A stretch of DNA of 27,538 nt from NCBI GenBank assembly GCA_900548895.1, contig URLZ01000033.1, forward strand, positions 1 through 27,538, in the 5' to 3' direction. This DNA is from an uncultured Akkermansia sp. GTDB taxonomy: Bacteria; Verrucomicrobiota; Verrucomicrobiia; Verrucomicrobiales; Akkermansiaceae. The notes beneath the pieces are model-generated. The model was not told the DNA's origin and made no database searches. It saw only the letters and a list, made by a program, of their open reading frames with translations. The number at the start of each line of letters is the position of its first letter. Positions within the stretch are counted from its first letter, which is position 1. This document shows, piece after piece, positions 15,184 to 27,538 of this stretch. Position numbers and translations under genes: made by a program.

Positions 15184-15259
15184 GGGCTGCCATGAAAATG
15201 GAATGAGCCCTTGGTCATGGGGGATGCCCGGCCCAAAACCGGGCATCCCCTGAATGACC
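15184..15259 (+). promoter_or_regulatory. Two hairpins between tuf and tRNA-Trp
   Basis: The first hairpin (15184-15210) has outer arms gggct/agccc and inner ccat/atgg around a GAAA tetraloop. The second (15213-15259) has a perfect 12-pair stem (15220-15231 with 15239-15250) extended by ggtcat/atgacc across a small internal loop. No T-run follows. These are probably RNA-processing or decay-blocking structures, or a partial terminator lowering expression of the downstream genes. Confidence 0.6.
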
Positions 15260-15277
15260 GAAACAGAGCAAGGTTAT

Positions 15278-15353
15278 AGGGTATTAGCTCAATCGGTAGA
15301 GCAGCGGTCTCCAAAACCGCGTGTTGGGAGTTCGAGTCTCTCATACCCTGCCA
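15278..15353 (+). tRNA. tRNA-Trp(CCA)
   Basis: A complete cloverleaf is visible. The acceptor arm is AGGGTAT/ATACCCT, the D stem GCTC/GAGC, the anticodon stem GCGGT/ACCGC with loop CTCCAAA, and the T stem GGGAG/CTCTC with loop TTCGAGT. The anticodon CCA at 15311-15313 reads UGG. The discriminator base is G, and the 3' CCA is encoded at 15351-15353, unlike in the tRNA-Thr upstream. A tRNA-Trp before secE is a common bacterial arrangement. Confidence 0.97.
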
Positions 15354-15415
15354 GCCTTCCTCTTTTTTTTTCTCCTGATCACTCGCTGATCAACCCCGTC
15401 ACCCCACACGAAGCA

Positions 15416-15652
15416 ATGAGCAAGTTTTTCCGATCCATCTTCAACTCAATCTCCAACGTCAAGGCGGAGCTCAGGAAGTGCTCCTGGCCCTGGGAGAGCG
15501 ACCCCAAAGTCAAGGGGTTCAAGAAGTATCGCGAGCTCTGGGGGTCGACGCTCATGGTGCTCGTCGCCATGGTGCTGCTGGGCGCCTACGTCGCCTTCTT
15601 TGATTTCGTCATGACGCGCGTCATCACCAGCGCCATCAATTTCCTCTCCTGA
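15416..15652 (+). CDS. secE: Preprotein translocase subunit SecE
   Basis: This is a 78-residue short-form SecE, part of the SecYEG channel that exports unfolded proteins across the inner membrane. The amphipathic cytoplasmic helix contains VKAELRKCSWPW, matching the SecE pattern of E-(L/F)-x-K-(V/C)-x-W-P. A single C-terminal membrane helix spans about residues 46-66 (STLMVLVAMVLLGAYVAFFDFV). Unlike in Escherichia coli, there are no two extra N-terminal helices, as in most bacteria. The ATG at 15416 is used; the open frame extends back through tRNA-Trp but that part is not coding. It is followed 47 bases later by nusG, its usual neighbour. Confidence 0.93.
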   Translation: MSKFFRSIFNSISNVKAELRKCSWPWESDPKVKGFKKYRELWGSTLMVLVAMVLLGAYVAFFDFVMTRVITSAINFLS

Positions 15653-15699
15653 ACGAACACCCATCCCCCTTCTATCCCAACCCACAGCAGATCGGCAAC

Positions 15700-16332
15700 A
15701 TGTCCCGCCAGTACGATCGCAAATCCTCCGGTGCACGCAGCGTCCCCGAGCCTCAAGACCAGTGGTACGTGCTCCACGTGCTCTCCAATAAAGAAAAGCG
15801 CACGCTTGACAACATTAAGCGCCTGATCGACGAAGACGAAGAAGTTCGCTCGCTCATCCAGAGTGAGCCCAAACTGTATATGGAGAAGATCGAGGAGGTG
15901 CGCAACGGCAAGAAGTACACCGTCGAGCGCAAGCTCTACCCCGGCTACATCTACCTGAACATCGCCCTGCGCCGCCCCGACAACACCCTGCACAACGACG
16001 CCTGGTACAAGATTCAGGCCGTCGACGGCGTGATCAGCTTTGCCTGCGGTCGCAACAAGGAGCCCCTGCCGATGCCGGCTCAGGACGTCCGCAACTTCCT
16101 CGAGGAGGTCCAGCGCCGCGAGGGTGTCGCCCGCCCGAAGATCGTCTACAACGTCAATGATATCGTCATCGTGCGCGACGGCGCCTTCAAGGATGAGCGC
16201 GGCGTCGTCGAAGAGGTGGATCCCGAGCGCGGCCGCCTGCGCGTCGGCGTGACGATGTTCGGCCGCAGCAACGCCCTCGACCTCGACTACACGCAGGTGC
16301 GCCACGCGGCCGACGACGAGCTCAACGGTTGA
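15700..16332 (+). CDS. nusG: Transcription antitermination factor NusG
   Basis: This is a 210-residue NusG, which binds the RNA polymerase clamp and links it to Rho or to ribosomal protein S10. The NGN domain begins at WYVLHVLSNKEKR (residues 22-34) and includes KLYPGYIYLNI. The C-terminal KOW domain begins near residue 147 (YNVNDIVIVRDGAFKDERGVVEEVD). It is longer than the 181-residue E. coli protein: about 20 extra N-terminal residues, and a longer NGN loop (ESLI/EPKLYMEKIEEVRNGKKYTVER region). It sits between secE and rplK, the classical order. No Shine-Dalgarno sequence precedes the ATG at 15700. Confidence 0.95.
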   Translation: MSRQYDRKSSGARSVPEPQDQWYVLHVLSNKEKRTLDNIKRLIDEDEEVRSLIQSEPKLYMEKIEEVRNGKKYTVERKLYPGYIYLNIALRRPDNTLHNDAWYKIQAVDGVISFACGRNKEPLPMPAQDVRNFLEEVQRREGVARPKIVYNVNDIVIVRDGAFKDERGVVEEVDPERGRLRVGVTMFGRSNALDLDYTQVRHAADDELNG

Positions 16333-16388
16333 GTCGCTCCCCCGCTGAGACGCTCCCCTTCCCCCGGAAATTCCGCCGGAACCCTTCT

Positions 16389-16425
16389 CCGGGGCCGCAT
16401 CACCCGCAAGGGCGGTGAGCCCCGG
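16389..16425 (+). promoter_or_regulatory. Leader hairpin before rplK, candidate L1 autoregulatory site
   Basis: ccggggc (16389-16395) pairs with gccccgg (16419-16425). After a four-base bulge on the left arm, tcacc (16400-16404) pairs with ggtga (16414-16418). The asymmetric bulge within a two-part stem lies 20 bases before the rplK start. In many bacteria ribosomal protein L1 represses rplK-rplA by binding the leader RNA. Assigning that role here is inference from position and shape. Confidence 0.35.
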
Positions 16426-16445
16426 TCAACAACACAAACAAAACC

Positions 16446-16874
16446 ATGGCAAAAGAAGTAGTTAAAGTCATCAAGCTGCAGATTCCTGCCGGCGCTGCGA
16501 ATCCCTCGCCGCCCGTCGGTCCTGCACTCGGCCAGGCCGGTGTGAACATCATGGGCTTCTGCAAAGAGTTCAACGCCAAGACTCAGAAGCAGGCCGGTGA
16601 CGTTCTCCCCGTCATCATCACCGTCTACAAGGACAAGTCCTTCGACTTCATCACCAAGCAGCCGCCCGCAGCCAACCTCCTCAAGAAGGCCGCCGGCATT
16701 CAGTCCGGCTCCGGCGAGCCGAACAAGAAGAAGGTTGCCAAGATCAGCAAGGAGAAGCTGATGGAAGTCGTCAACGCCAAGATGCCCGACCTCAACACGA
16801 AGGACCCCGAGGCAGCCGCCCGCATCATTGCCGGCCAGGCCCGCCAGATGGGTATCGAAGTGGAAGGCCTCTGA
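16446..16874 (+). CDS. rplK: 50S ribosomal protein L11
   Basis: This is a 142-residue L11, which with 23S rRNA forms the GTPase-associated centre stimulated by elongation factors. Hallmarks are [35 protein letters not shown] (residues 9-43, including the proline-rich hinge), [27 protein letters not shown] (about 58-84) and the C-terminal RNA-binding part with [28 protein letters not shown]. Length and ends match the family. It is 113 bases after nusG, with a hairpin leader, and 51 bases before rplA. Confidence 0.97.
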   Translation: MAKEVVKVIKLQIPAGAANPSPPVGPALGQAGVNIMGFCKEFNAKTQKQAGDVLPVIITVYKDKSFDFITKQPPAANLLKKAAGIQSGSGEPNKKKVAKISKEKLMEVVNAKMPDLNTKDPEAAARIIAGQARQMGIEVEGL

Positions 16875-16925
16875 ACACCCCCTTCTGCAGGAGGGAACAA
16901 TTAACCCGAACGTACTGCTCACATT

Positions 16926-17627
16926 ATGTCTACAAAACGCTCCAAGCGCTACAATGAGGCAGCGAAGCTGATTGCCCCCGGCAAGACCTACGCTGTTGAA
17001 GAGGCCGTGGAAGTCATGAAGAGCTTCCCTGCCCCCAAGTTTGACCCCACGGTCACTGTGTCGTTCCGCCTGACGGTGGATCCCCGCAAGTCGGACCAGA
17101 TGGTGCGTGCCTCCGTCGCACTGCCCCACGGCACCGGCAAGAATGTTCGCGTCATCGTCTTCGCCCAGGGCGAGGCCGCCAAGGCCGCCCTTGAGGCCGG
17201 TGCCGAGAAGGTTGGCCTCGAGGATCTCATCAAGGAGATTCAGGACGGCTTCCTCGACTTCGACAGCGCAATCGCCACCCCGGACGCCATGGCCCAGGTG
17301 CGCAAGATTGCCCGCGTGCTCGGCCCGCGCGGCCTCATGCCGAACCCGAAGACCGGCACCGTCACCGACGACACCGCCAAGGCGGTTCGCGAGGTCAAGG
17401 CCGGCCGCGTCGAGTTCCGCGTTGACAAGAACGCCAACATCTCGGCTCCCGTCGGCAAGCTCTCCTTCGAGGTCGACAAGCTCGCGGAGAACGTTCGCAG
17501 CCTCATCAACGCCGTCGTCAAGGCTCGTCCGAGCGGCGCCAAGGGCGCTTACATCGCCGCCGTCACCATCGCCAGCTCGATGAATCCGGGCCTCCCGCTG
17601 AGCCCGGTCGAGTTCTCCAGGCAGTAA
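16926..17627 (+). CDS. rplA: 50S ribosomal protein L1
   Basis: This is a 233-residue L1, which forms the mobile L1 stalk guiding deacylated tRNA from the E site and often represses its own operon. Signatures include the N-terminal [11 protein letters not shown], the central [14 protein letters not shown] (about 138-151), and [13 protein letters not shown]. The C-terminus ([14 protein letters not shown]) is typical. A purine-rich GGAGGG at about 16889-16894 lies more than 30 bases before the ATG, too far for a Shine-Dalgarno role. The next gene, rplJ, begins 20 bases after the stop. Confidence 0.97.
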   Translation: MSTKRSKRYNEAAKLIAPGKTYAVEEAVEVMKSFPAPKFDPTVTVSFRLTVDPRKSDQMVRASVALPHGTGKNVRVIVFAQGEAAKAALEAGAEKVGLEDLIKEIQDGFLDFDSAIATPDAMAQVRKIARVLGPRGLMPNPKTGTVTDDTAKAVREVKAGRVEFRVDKNANISAPVGKLSFEVDKLAENVRSLINAVVKARPSGAKGAYIAAVTIASSMNPGLPLSPVEFSRQ

Positions 17628-17647
17628 CCTGAACCGCACACACGACT

Positions 17648-18175
17648 ATGAGCGATCAAAAGAAATTCAATCCTGATAAGACTGTCATCATCGATGATCT
17701 GCAGGCCCGGGTGAATGCCTCTCCCTTCCTGCTCGTCATCGACTACACCGGCGTGACGGTGCCCGAGTTCACGCAGCTGCGCGCTTCTCTCTCGGCCGTC
17801 GGTGCCAAGTGCGTCGTCGCCAAGAACAGCTACATGGCCAAGGCCATCGCCGATGCCGGTCTGCCCGACATCTCGGAGGCCCTCAAGGGCCAGGCGGCCT
17901 ACATCATGGGCGAGAGCGACGTGTGCGCCGCCGCCAAGGCCGTCAACACCTTCGCCAAGGCTTCGAAGAAGGCCGCCTACAAGGCCGGCATTCTCGACGG
18001 TGCGACGCTGACCCCTGAGAAGATCACCGCCCTCGGCGATCTGCCCAGCCGCGAGGTGCTGCTCGCCACGCTGCTCGGCACGATCAATGCCGCCGGCTCG
18101 GCTCTGGCCCGCGTCATCCAGGCTTACGTGGACAAGGAAAACGGTGGCAGCGAGGAAACTCCCGCTGCCGAGTAA
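17648..18175 (+). CDS. rplJ: 50S ribosomal protein L10
   Basis: This is a 175-residue L10, the stalk base that anchors L7/L12 dimers to 23S rRNA. The conserved N-terminal domain shows FLLVIDYTGVTVPEFTQLRASL and KCVVAKNSYMAKAIADAG, and the middle has ALKGQAAYIMG. The C-terminal helix that binds L7/L12 dimers is represented by the region after TLTPEKITALGDLPSREVLLATLLGTINA, ending in an acidic Gly/Ser/Glu tail. Only 20 bases separate it from rplA, leaving no room for a leader; the 150-base gap to rplL holds three hairpins instead. Confidence 0.97.
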   Translation: MSDQKKFNPDKTVIIDDLQARVNASPFLLVIDYTGVTVPEFTQLRASLSAVGAKCVVAKNSYMAKAIADAGLPDISEALKGQAAYIMGESDVCAAAKAVNTFAKASKKAAYKAGILDGATLTPEKITALGDLPSREVLLATLLGTINAAGSALARVIQAYVDKENGGSEETPAAE

Positions 18176-18193
18176 AAAAAGACTTGAACAGAT

Positions 18194-18293
18194 GGCGGCG
18201 GTGTGGTACACCTGCGCCGCCGCCTGAAACCAATGAGGTTCTCTGTCGGCTCTCCGGCCGGTGAGAACTGAAATGGGTGGGGAGCCCCCACCC
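18194..18293 (+). promoter_or_regulatory. Three consecutive hairpins between rplJ and rplL
   Basis: Hairpin 1: ggcggcg (18194-18200) with cgccgcc (18218-18224), plus an inner gtgt/acac. Hairpin 2: gttctc (18238-18243) with gagaac (18263-18268), plus inner cggc/gccg. Hairpin 3: gggtgggg (18275-18282) with ccccaccc (18286-18293), eight perfect pairs around a three-base loop. None has a strong T-run. The array fits processing, decay protection of rplL, or autoregulation by L10-L7/L12. The role is inferred. Confidence 0.5.
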
Positions 18294-18325
18294 GCGACAA
18301 GAACCAAATACACACACATACTACA

Positions 18326-18700
18326 ATGGCTGATCTCAATACTATCGCTGAGGAACTTGGCAAGCTTACGATCCTCGAAGCTGCTGAGCTTGTGAAGATG
18401 CTCGAGGAGAAGTGGGGCGTTTCCGCCGCCGCTCCCGTGGCTGCCGCCGCTGTGGCCGCCGCTCCTGCTGAAGCTGCTGAGGAGAAGACTGAGTTTGACG
18501 TCGAGCTCACTGAGGCCGGCGCCAACAAGATTGCCGTCATTAAGGCCGTCCGCACCGTCAAGCCGGGCCTCGGTCTTGCCGACGCCAAGAAGCTGGTCGA
18601 GAGCGCTCCCGCCGTCGTCGTCGAAGGTGCCTCCAAGGAGGACGCCGAGAAGGCCAAGGCCGAGCTCGAGAAGGCCGGCGCCAAGGTCACGATCAAGTAA
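18326..18700 (+). CDS. rplL: 50S ribosomal protein L7/L12
   Basis: This is a 124-residue L7/L12, the multicopy stalk protein that recruits translation GTPases. The N-terminal dimerisation domain ([32 protein letters not shown]) is followed by an Ala/Pro-rich hinge (about residues 35-52) and the C-terminal globular domain ([42 protein letters not shown]). It is preceded by a leader with CA repeats (acacacacatactaca) and no Shine-Dalgarno sequence. As L7/L12 is needed in several copies per ribosome, the flanking RNA structures probably serve to raise its output relative to L10 and RNA polymerase. Confidence 0.97.
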   Translation: MADLNTIAEELGKLTILEAAELVKMLEEKWGVSAAAPVAAAAVAAAPAEAAEEKTEFDVELTEAGANKIAVIKAVRTVKPGLGLADAKKLVESAPAVVVEGASKEDAEKAKAELEKAGAKVTIK

Positions 18701-18718
18701 GGCATCGATTTTCGGAGT

Positions 18719-18747
18719 GCAGGGGGGGATTTTGTGTCCCCTCCTGC
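18719..18747 (+). promoter_or_regulatory. First hairpin after rplL
   Basis: Positions 18719-18729 (gca, seven G, a) pair with 18737-18747 (tcccctcctgc) in 11 pairs including one G-U, around a seven-base loop. A second small hairpin follows (ccttc at about 18747-18751 with gaagg at about 18765-18769). No T-run follows directly. Either could mark an rplL 3' end or processing site. Confidence 0.5.
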
Positions 18748-18820
18748 CTTCGTGTCCCCACGCGGAAGGGTATTTGTTACGTCAACTTTTGCCGTTCCGC
18801 AATTATCAGGAAAAGTACAG

Positions 18821-18875
18821 AATCGACCCGGGGCTTCACGCCTACGGTGCTGCGTGAGGCTCCGGGTCGGTTTTA
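18821..18875 (+). terminator. Strong terminator-like attenuator between rplL and rpoB
   Basis: Positions 18821-18841 pair with 18852-18872 as a 21-pair stem with only three G-U pairs and no bulge, around a ten-base loop, followed by tttat (with TTTT at 18871-18874). It lies 61 bases before rpoB. In Escherichia coli a partial terminator between rplL and rpoB lowers polymerase synthesis relative to ribosomal proteins. The same use is likely here, unless a promoter after the stem drives rpoBC; none is obvious. Confidence 0.75.
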
Positions 18876-18935
18876 TGGTACGGAAACCGAACCCCGCATC
18901 CGGAAGAGGGTGCACAACATTATCTCCGCCACTCC

Positions 18936-21900
18936 ATGTCAAAGCCCAAGCAAGAGCGAATCAGTTTCGGCAAGATCAAGGAGGTCATTGACCCGCCCAA
19001 CTTGATTGAGATTCAGACCAAATCCTATGAAGAATTCCTGCAGCGCTTCACCGAGCCTGATAAGCGGCTCAAGATGGGTCTTCAGGCCGTTCTCACCGAA
19101 CACTTCCCGATAGAGAGTTACGACGGCCAGATTCGACTGGAGTACGAGTCCTACAGCATTTCGCCGCCCCGCATTTCCGACATTGCCGCCATTCGTTCCG
19201 GCGAGACCTACAGCGCCTCGCTCTACGTGAAGCTGCGCCTCAAGTGCGGCGATTATTCGGCGGATGAGGATGTGTACATGGGCGAGATCCCGATGATCAC
19301 GGACCGCGGCACCTTCGTCATCAACGGTGCGGAGCGCGTGATCGTGGCGCAGTTGCACCGCTCGCCGGGCATCTGCTTCGAGAAGTCGCAGCACACGAAC
19401 GGCAAGCCGCTCTACTCCTTCCGCATTATTCCGGATCGCGGCTCCTGGCTCGAGGTGCAGTTTGACACGAGCGACCTGATGTACGTCTTCCTCGATCGCC
19501 GCCGCCGCAGCCACAAGTTCCTCGCGACGACTTTCCTGCGCTATCTCGGCTACGAGACGGATCGCTCGATCGTCGAGCAGTTCTACACGATTCAGAAGCT
19601 CAAGCTGACGGACGTCGAGGGCAGCGAGCTGGAGTATCTCATTCCCTTCGAGGATATCAAGAGCGGCGATGACTCGGCCCGCAAGGCGACGATCATTGCC
19701 AAGGCCTACGAGCCGCTGAGCTTCGCGAGCATCAAGAAGATGGTGGAGTTGGGCATCACCGAGATTGAGGTGATCGACCAGCGCGAGGAGGAGACGCTCG
19801 TCAAGACGCTCAAGAAGGATCTCGCGCACGACCGCGAGAGCGCCCTCAAGGAGATTTTCCGCAAGTTCCGACCGGGTGATCCCGCCTCGGTGCAGCAGGC
19901 GGCGACGGCTCTCGATCGCCTCTTCAAGGAGGAGAAGAAGTATGACCTCACGCGCGTGGGTCGCTACAAGATCAACCAGAAGCTCGGCCTCGATGTGCCG
20001 GAGGACTGCCGCCTGATTCAGCCGATCGACTTCCTCGCGGCGATCAAGTATCTGCTGCGCCTGCGCCACGGCGAGGGGCAGGTCGACGATATCGACCACC
20101 TCGGCAACCGCCGCGTGCGCGCCGTCGGCGAGCTGATCGCCAACCAGTGCCGCGTCGGTCTCGCGCGCACGGAGCGCCTTGTCAAGGAGCGCATGACGCT
20201 CTGCGACACCTCGCGCAACGACATCACGCCCAGCAAGCTCATCAACCCGAAGGCTCTCAGCGCCGTGGTGCGCGACTTCTTCGGCCGCAGCCAGCTCTCC
20301 CAGTTCATGGATCAGATCAACCCGCTGGCCGAGCTCACGCACAAGCGCCGTCTCTCGGCTCTCGGCCCCGGTGGTCTGAACCGCGACCGCGCGGGCTTCG
20401 AGGTGCGAGACGTGCATCCCTCGCACTACGGCCGCATTTGCCCGATTGAGACGCCTGAAGGCCCGAACATCGGTCTGATCAACTCGCTGTGCACCTACGC
20501 CCGCATCGACGAGTACGGCTTCATCGAGACGCCGTTCCGCCGCGTGCGCCAGGTGGAGAAGAAGAATGAGCAGGGCGAGGTGATCGACACGGAGGTGATC
20601 GTCACCAACGAGGTTGTGTATCTGACGGCGGACAAGGAGGAGTATCACCTCATCGCTCAGGCGAACAACCCCATCGACCACGATGACGGCACCGGCCACT
20701 TCACGACGCCCCGCGTCACGGCCCGCGAGAACGGCGAGTTCATCGAGGTGGATCCGCGCCGCGTCGAGTACATGGACGTGTCGCCCAAGCAGATTATTTC
20801 GATTGCCGCCGGCCTCATTCCCTTCCTGGAGCACGACGACGCCAACCGAGCTCTCATGGGCGCGAACATGCAGCGCCAGGGCGTGCCGCTGATGGTGAAT
20901 CAGGCGCCGCTCGTGGGCACGGGCATCGAGAAGAAGTGCGCGCTGGACAGCTGCGCGGTGGTCTGCGCCAAGGGTCCGGGCATTGTGGCTTCGGCGACGG
21001 CGGAGGTCATCGTGACGACGCCGGACGGCGAGCTGCCCGTTTCGTCGCAGACTTGGCTGAGCGACCCGGACAGCGTGAAGAGCGATCCCGACAAGGGTAT
21101 TTACGTGTATCGCCTGCGCAAGTTCATGCGCTCGAATGCGTCGACCTGCATCAACCAGAAGCCGATTGTCTCTCGCGGCGATGTGATCAAGGCGGGCGAT
21201 GTGCTGGCGGACGGTCCCTGCACGGACGGCGGCGAGCTGGCGCTGGGCCGCAACGTGCTGGTGGCTTACATGTCCTGGTACGGCTACAACTTCGAGGACG
21301 CCATCATCATTTCGGAGCGCTTGGTGCAGGAGGACGCCTACACGTCCATCCACATCGAGGAGTTCGAGGAGAAGGCCCGCGATACGAAGCTGGGGCCGGA
21401 GGAGATCACGCGCGATATTCCGAATGTCGGCGATGATGCCCTCAAGAATCTCGGCAGCGACGGCGTGGTGCGCATCGGCGCCGAGGTGAAGCCGGGCGAT
21501 ATTCTCGTCGGCAAGATCACGCCGAAGAGCGAGACGGATCTCGCGCCGGAGGAGCGCCTGCTGCGCGCGATCTTCGGTGAGAAGGCCGCTGATGTGAAGG
21601 ATACCTCGCTGCGCGTGCCGCCGGGCACGACGGGTGTCGTGATGGATGTGCGCGTGGTGCGCTCGAATGCTCCGGGTACGGCCAATACGGACGTGGAGAA
21701 GGAGACGCAGAAGCAGCGCAAGAAGGTGGTGGCCGAGTACGAGCACGACAAGGACAACCTCATCGATCAGCTCACGAGCAAGCTCTCCGATCGCCTGCTC
21801 GGCGAGAAGATTCCGCTGGAGGTGACGCGCGCCGGTACGAGCGAGGTCATCATTCCCGCGAATCGCAAGATCACGAAGACGCTGCTGCGCAAGCTGGCGG

Positions 21901-23000
21901 TGTATCACGATCAGATCGAGATGAGCGAGAGCCCGGTTCGCAACCAGATTTTCGAGATTATCAACGCCTATGAGCCGCGCTTCAATGACCTGAATGAGGA
22001 GCGCGACCGCCGCCTCGATCAGATTGAGGCCGGTGCGGAGATGGATCCCGGTGTGGTGACGGAGGTGAAGGTCTACATCGCGACGAAGCGCAAGCTCGGC
22101 GTGGGTGACAAGATGGCCGGCCGCCATGGTAACAAGGGTGTGTGCTCGCGCGTGCTTCCGGTTGAGGATATGCCCTATCTGGAGGACGGTACGCCCGTTG
22201 ACCTCATTCTCAACCCGCTGGGCGTGCCTTCGCGCATGAACGTTGGTCAGGTGCTCGAGGCTCACCTCGGCGTCGCGGCCAAGGCGCTGGGCTTCAAGGT
22301 GGCTACGCCGGTGTTCGACGGTATTGACGAGGCGCAGATCTGGGACTACATGAGCCAGGCCAAGAAGGTCGAGGGCTTCAGCTGGGTCGGCGACGGCAAG
22401 GACGGCACGGTGGCCGGCAAGAGCCGCCTGATCGATGGCCTGACGGGTGAGTACTTCCACTACCCGGTGGTGGTGGGCTACACCTACATGCTCAAGCTCA
22501 ATCACCTCGTGGCGGACAAGGTGCACGCCCGCGCGGTGGGTACCTATTCGCTGGTGACGCAGCAGCCGCTGGGCGGCAAGGCTCAGCACGGCGGCCAGCG
22601 CTTCGGTGAAATGGAAGTGTGGGCCATGGAGGCCTACGGTGCCGCTTACACGCTCCAGGAGCTGCTCACCGTCAAGTCCGACGATGTGCAGGGCCGCACG
22701 CGCATCTACGAGAACATCGTGCGCGGCGACAATTCGCTGGAGGCCGGAACGCCCGAGTCGTTCAACGTGCTCATCAAGGAGATGCAGTCTCTCTGCCTCA
22801 ACGTGCAGCCGACGGAGAAGAAGGATCGCGAGAACGCGCCGCAGAATACGGACGACTTCTTCGAGCTGCTCGCTTCGGGCGAAGGTCTCGACGATGACGA
22901 TGAGACGCCCTCTGACTACGACCTCGAATTCGATGAAGAGGCGGCGGAGGAGGCGGAGGATCGCCTGTCGGACGATGATGATGACGACGACGACCTGTAA
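18936..23000 (+). CDS. rpoB: DNA-directed RNA polymerase subunit beta
   Basis: This is a 1354-residue beta subunit, forming with beta-prime the RNA polymerase active centre. Conserved blocks run in order: an N-terminal [14 protein letters not shown], the rifampicin pocket [32 protein letters not shown] (residues 448 onward), the [15 protein letters not shown] motif, the central [24 protein letters not shown], and the C-terminal [33 protein letters not shown]. Known rifampicin-contact residues are wild type (D459, H469 and S474, equivalent to E. coli D516, H526 and S531). The position matching E. coli N518 is isoleucine (I461). About the last 40 residues form a very acidic tail ending in eight consecutive aspartates. 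The ATG at 18936 follows a CT-rich leader without a Shine-Dalgarno sequence. Confidence 0.98.
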   Translation: MSKPKQERISFGKIKEVIDPPNLIEIQTKSYEEFLQRFTEPDKRLKMGLQAVLTEHFPIESYDGQIRLEYESYSISPPRISDIAAIRSGETYSASLYVKLRLKCGDYSADEDVYMGEIPMITDRGTFVINGAERVIVAQLHRSPGICFEKSQHTNGKPLYSFRIIPDRGSWLEVQFDTSDLMYVFLDRRRRSHKFLATTFLRYLGYETDRSIVEQFYTIQKLKLTDVEGSELEYLIPFEDIKSGDDSARKATIIAKAYEPLSFASIKKMVELGITEIEVIDQREEETLVKTLKKDLAHDRESALKEIFRKFRPGDPASVQQAATALDRLFKEEKKYDLTRVGRYKINQKLGLDVPEDCRLIQPIDFLAAIKYLLRLRHGEGQVDDIDHLGNRRVRAVGELIANQCRVGLARTERLVKERMTLCDTSRNDITPSKLINPKALSAVVRDFFGRSQLSQFMDQINPLAELTHKRRLSALGPGGLNRDRAGFEVRDVHPSHYGRICPIETPEGPNIGLINSLCTYARIDEYGFIETPFRRVRQVEKKNEQGEVIDTEVIVTNEVVYLTADKEEYHLIAQANNPIDHDDGTGHFTTPRVTARENGEFIEVDPRRVEYMDVSPKQIISIAAGLIPFLEHDDANRALMGANMQRQGVPLMVNQAPLVGTGIEKKCALDSCAVVCAKGPGIVASATAEVIVTTPDGELPVSSQTWLSDPDSVKSDPDKGIYVYRLRKFMRSNASTCINQKPIVSRGDVIKAGDVLADGPCTDGGELALGRNVLVAYMSWYGYNFEDAIIISERLVQEDAYTSIHIEEFEEKARDTKLGPEEITRDIPNVGDDALKNLGSDGVVRIGAEVKPGDILVGKITPKSETDLAPEERLLRAIFGEKAADVKDTSLRVPPGTTGVVMDVRVVRSNAPGTANTDVEKETQKQRKKVVAEYEHDKDNLIDQLTSKLSDRLLGEKIPLEVTRAGTSEVIIPANRKITKTLLRKLAVYHDQIEMSESPVRNQIFEIINAYEPRFNDLNEERDRRLDQIEAGAEMDPGVVTEVKVYIATKRKLGVGDKMAGRHGNKGVCSRVLPVEDMPYLEDGTPVDLILNPLGVPSRMNVGQVLEAHLGVAAKALGFKVATPVFDGIDEAQIWDYMSQAKKVEGFSWVGDGKDGTVAGKSRLIDGLTGEYFHYPVVVGYTYMLKLNHLVADKVHARAVGTYSLVTQQPLGGKAQHGGQRFGEMEVWAMEAYGAAYTLQELLTVKSDDVQGRTRIYENIVRGDNSLEAGTPESFNVLIKEMQSLCLNVQPTEKKDRENAPQNTDDFFELLASGEGLDDDDETPSDYDLEFDEEAAEEAEDRLSDDDDDDDDL

Positions 23001-23012
23001 ACCTGTTCAGAT

Positions 23013-23037
23013 GCCGCCCGCCCCCGCGGCGGGCGGC
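23013..23037 (+). promoter_or_regulatory. Intercistronic hairpin between rpoB and rpoC
   Basis: gccgcccgcc (23013-23022) pairs perfectly with ggcgggcggc (23028-23037) around a five-base loop; no T-run follows. It lies 28 bases before the rpoC start. It is more likely to stabilise or process the transcript than to terminate it. Confidence 0.55.
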
Positions 23038-23065
23038 CCCCAACCCTCACCCCTTTCCCTTATCT

Positions 23066-27334
<4,269 letters not shown>

Positions 27335-27347
27335 TCTCGGCGCCTGA

Positions 27348-27377
27348 GGGAGGGTGCCGGCGCCATGCCGGCCTCCC
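27348..27377 (+). terminator. First hairpin after rpoC
   Basis: gggag (27348-27352) pairs with ctccc (27373-27377), and gccggc (27356-27361) with gccggc (27367-27372), with a three-base bulge on the left arm. A short tctcgctttt-like tract follows. It stands as the first of two tandem terminator hairpins. Confidence 0.5.
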
Positions 27378-27389
27378 GCCTCGCTTTTC

Positions 27390-27430
27390 GCGCTCGCTGC
27401 CGGCAGATGCCGCGCAGCGAGCGCTTTTTT
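27390..27430 (+). terminator. Strong intrinsic terminator of the rpoBC operon
   Basis: gcgctcgctg (27390-27399) pairs perfectly with cagcgagcgc (27415-27424). Inner arms cggc (27401-27404) and gccg (27409-27412) close a four-base loop, and six T residues follow at 27425-27430. This is a classic Rho-independent terminator. Confidence 0.93.
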
Positions 27431-27538
27431 CTGCCCGGGCGTCGCGGGGTGTTGGCGTTTCTCTGCATCCGGCTTCGGTGGCGGGTAAGCTCTCAACGAG
27501 CTCACCTCTCAGGTGACTGCGGAGCACTCGTTGTCTGA
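27431..27538. other. Downstream flank with a possible structured element at the window end
   Basis: No gene is visible in these 108 bases. At the edge, aacgag (27495-27500) pairs with ctcgtt (27527-27532), enclosing a perfect tcacct/aggtga hairpin (27502-27507 with 27511-27516). This could be a small structured RNA, the start of a leader for the next gene, or chance. The window ends six bases later. Confidence 0.3.

Noticed and set aside
18939..22589. A 1216-residue open frame antisense to rpoB
   Set aside because: Same explanation: the sense strand encodes an unmistakable RNA polymerase beta subunit, and the antisense product has no recognisable features.

Overview
This window comes from the chromosome of a GC-rich bacterium, most likely a member of the Verrucomicrobiota, perhaps close to Akkermansia. 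That placement is inferred from the gene order (tRNA-Thr, tuf, tRNA-Trp, secE, nusG, rplKAJL, rpoBC), the ExbB/ExbD/ExbD plus large TPR-protein cluster, and the near absence of Shine-Dalgarno sequences. No 16S rRNA gene is present to settle it.

Layout. Positions 1-3260 hold a minus-strand pair: a dynamin-like GTPase and a YcjF/DUF697-type membrane protein, with overlapping stop and start codons. A gap of about 490 bases carries divergent promoters. Positions 3752-10402 hold a plus-strand proton-motive-force motor cluster (exbB, two exbD genes) followed by a 1159-residue exported TPR-like protein and a second exported helical protein. Positions 10526-12887 hold a GNAT acetyltransferase, an acidic lipoprotein and the tRNA pseudouridine synthase TruA. 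A minus-strand exported Sel1-like protein with a cysteine-rich tail lies at 13013-13633.

From 13793 to 27430 runs the core information-processing cluster: a strong promoter, tRNA-Thr(GGT), EF-Tu, tRNA-Trp(CCA), SecE, NusG, ribosomal proteins L11, L1, L10 and L7/L12, then RNA polymerase beta and beta-prime, ending in tandem terminators. Hairpins sit at the junctions where product ratios change: after tuf, between rplJ and rplL, between rplL and rpoB, and between rpoB and rpoC.

Most promising leads. (1) The GTPase/DUF697 pair is a membrane-remodelling candidate with no canonical G4 motif. (2) The ExbB/ExbD motor has no TonB or TolA partner but is followed by two exported proteins. (3) At least 18 of 19 protein starts lack a recognisable Shine-Dalgarno sequence. 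(4) The gaps around rplL contain unusual RNA structure, including a 21-bp terminator-like stem before rpoB. Most of the second half is ordinary housekeeping sequence.
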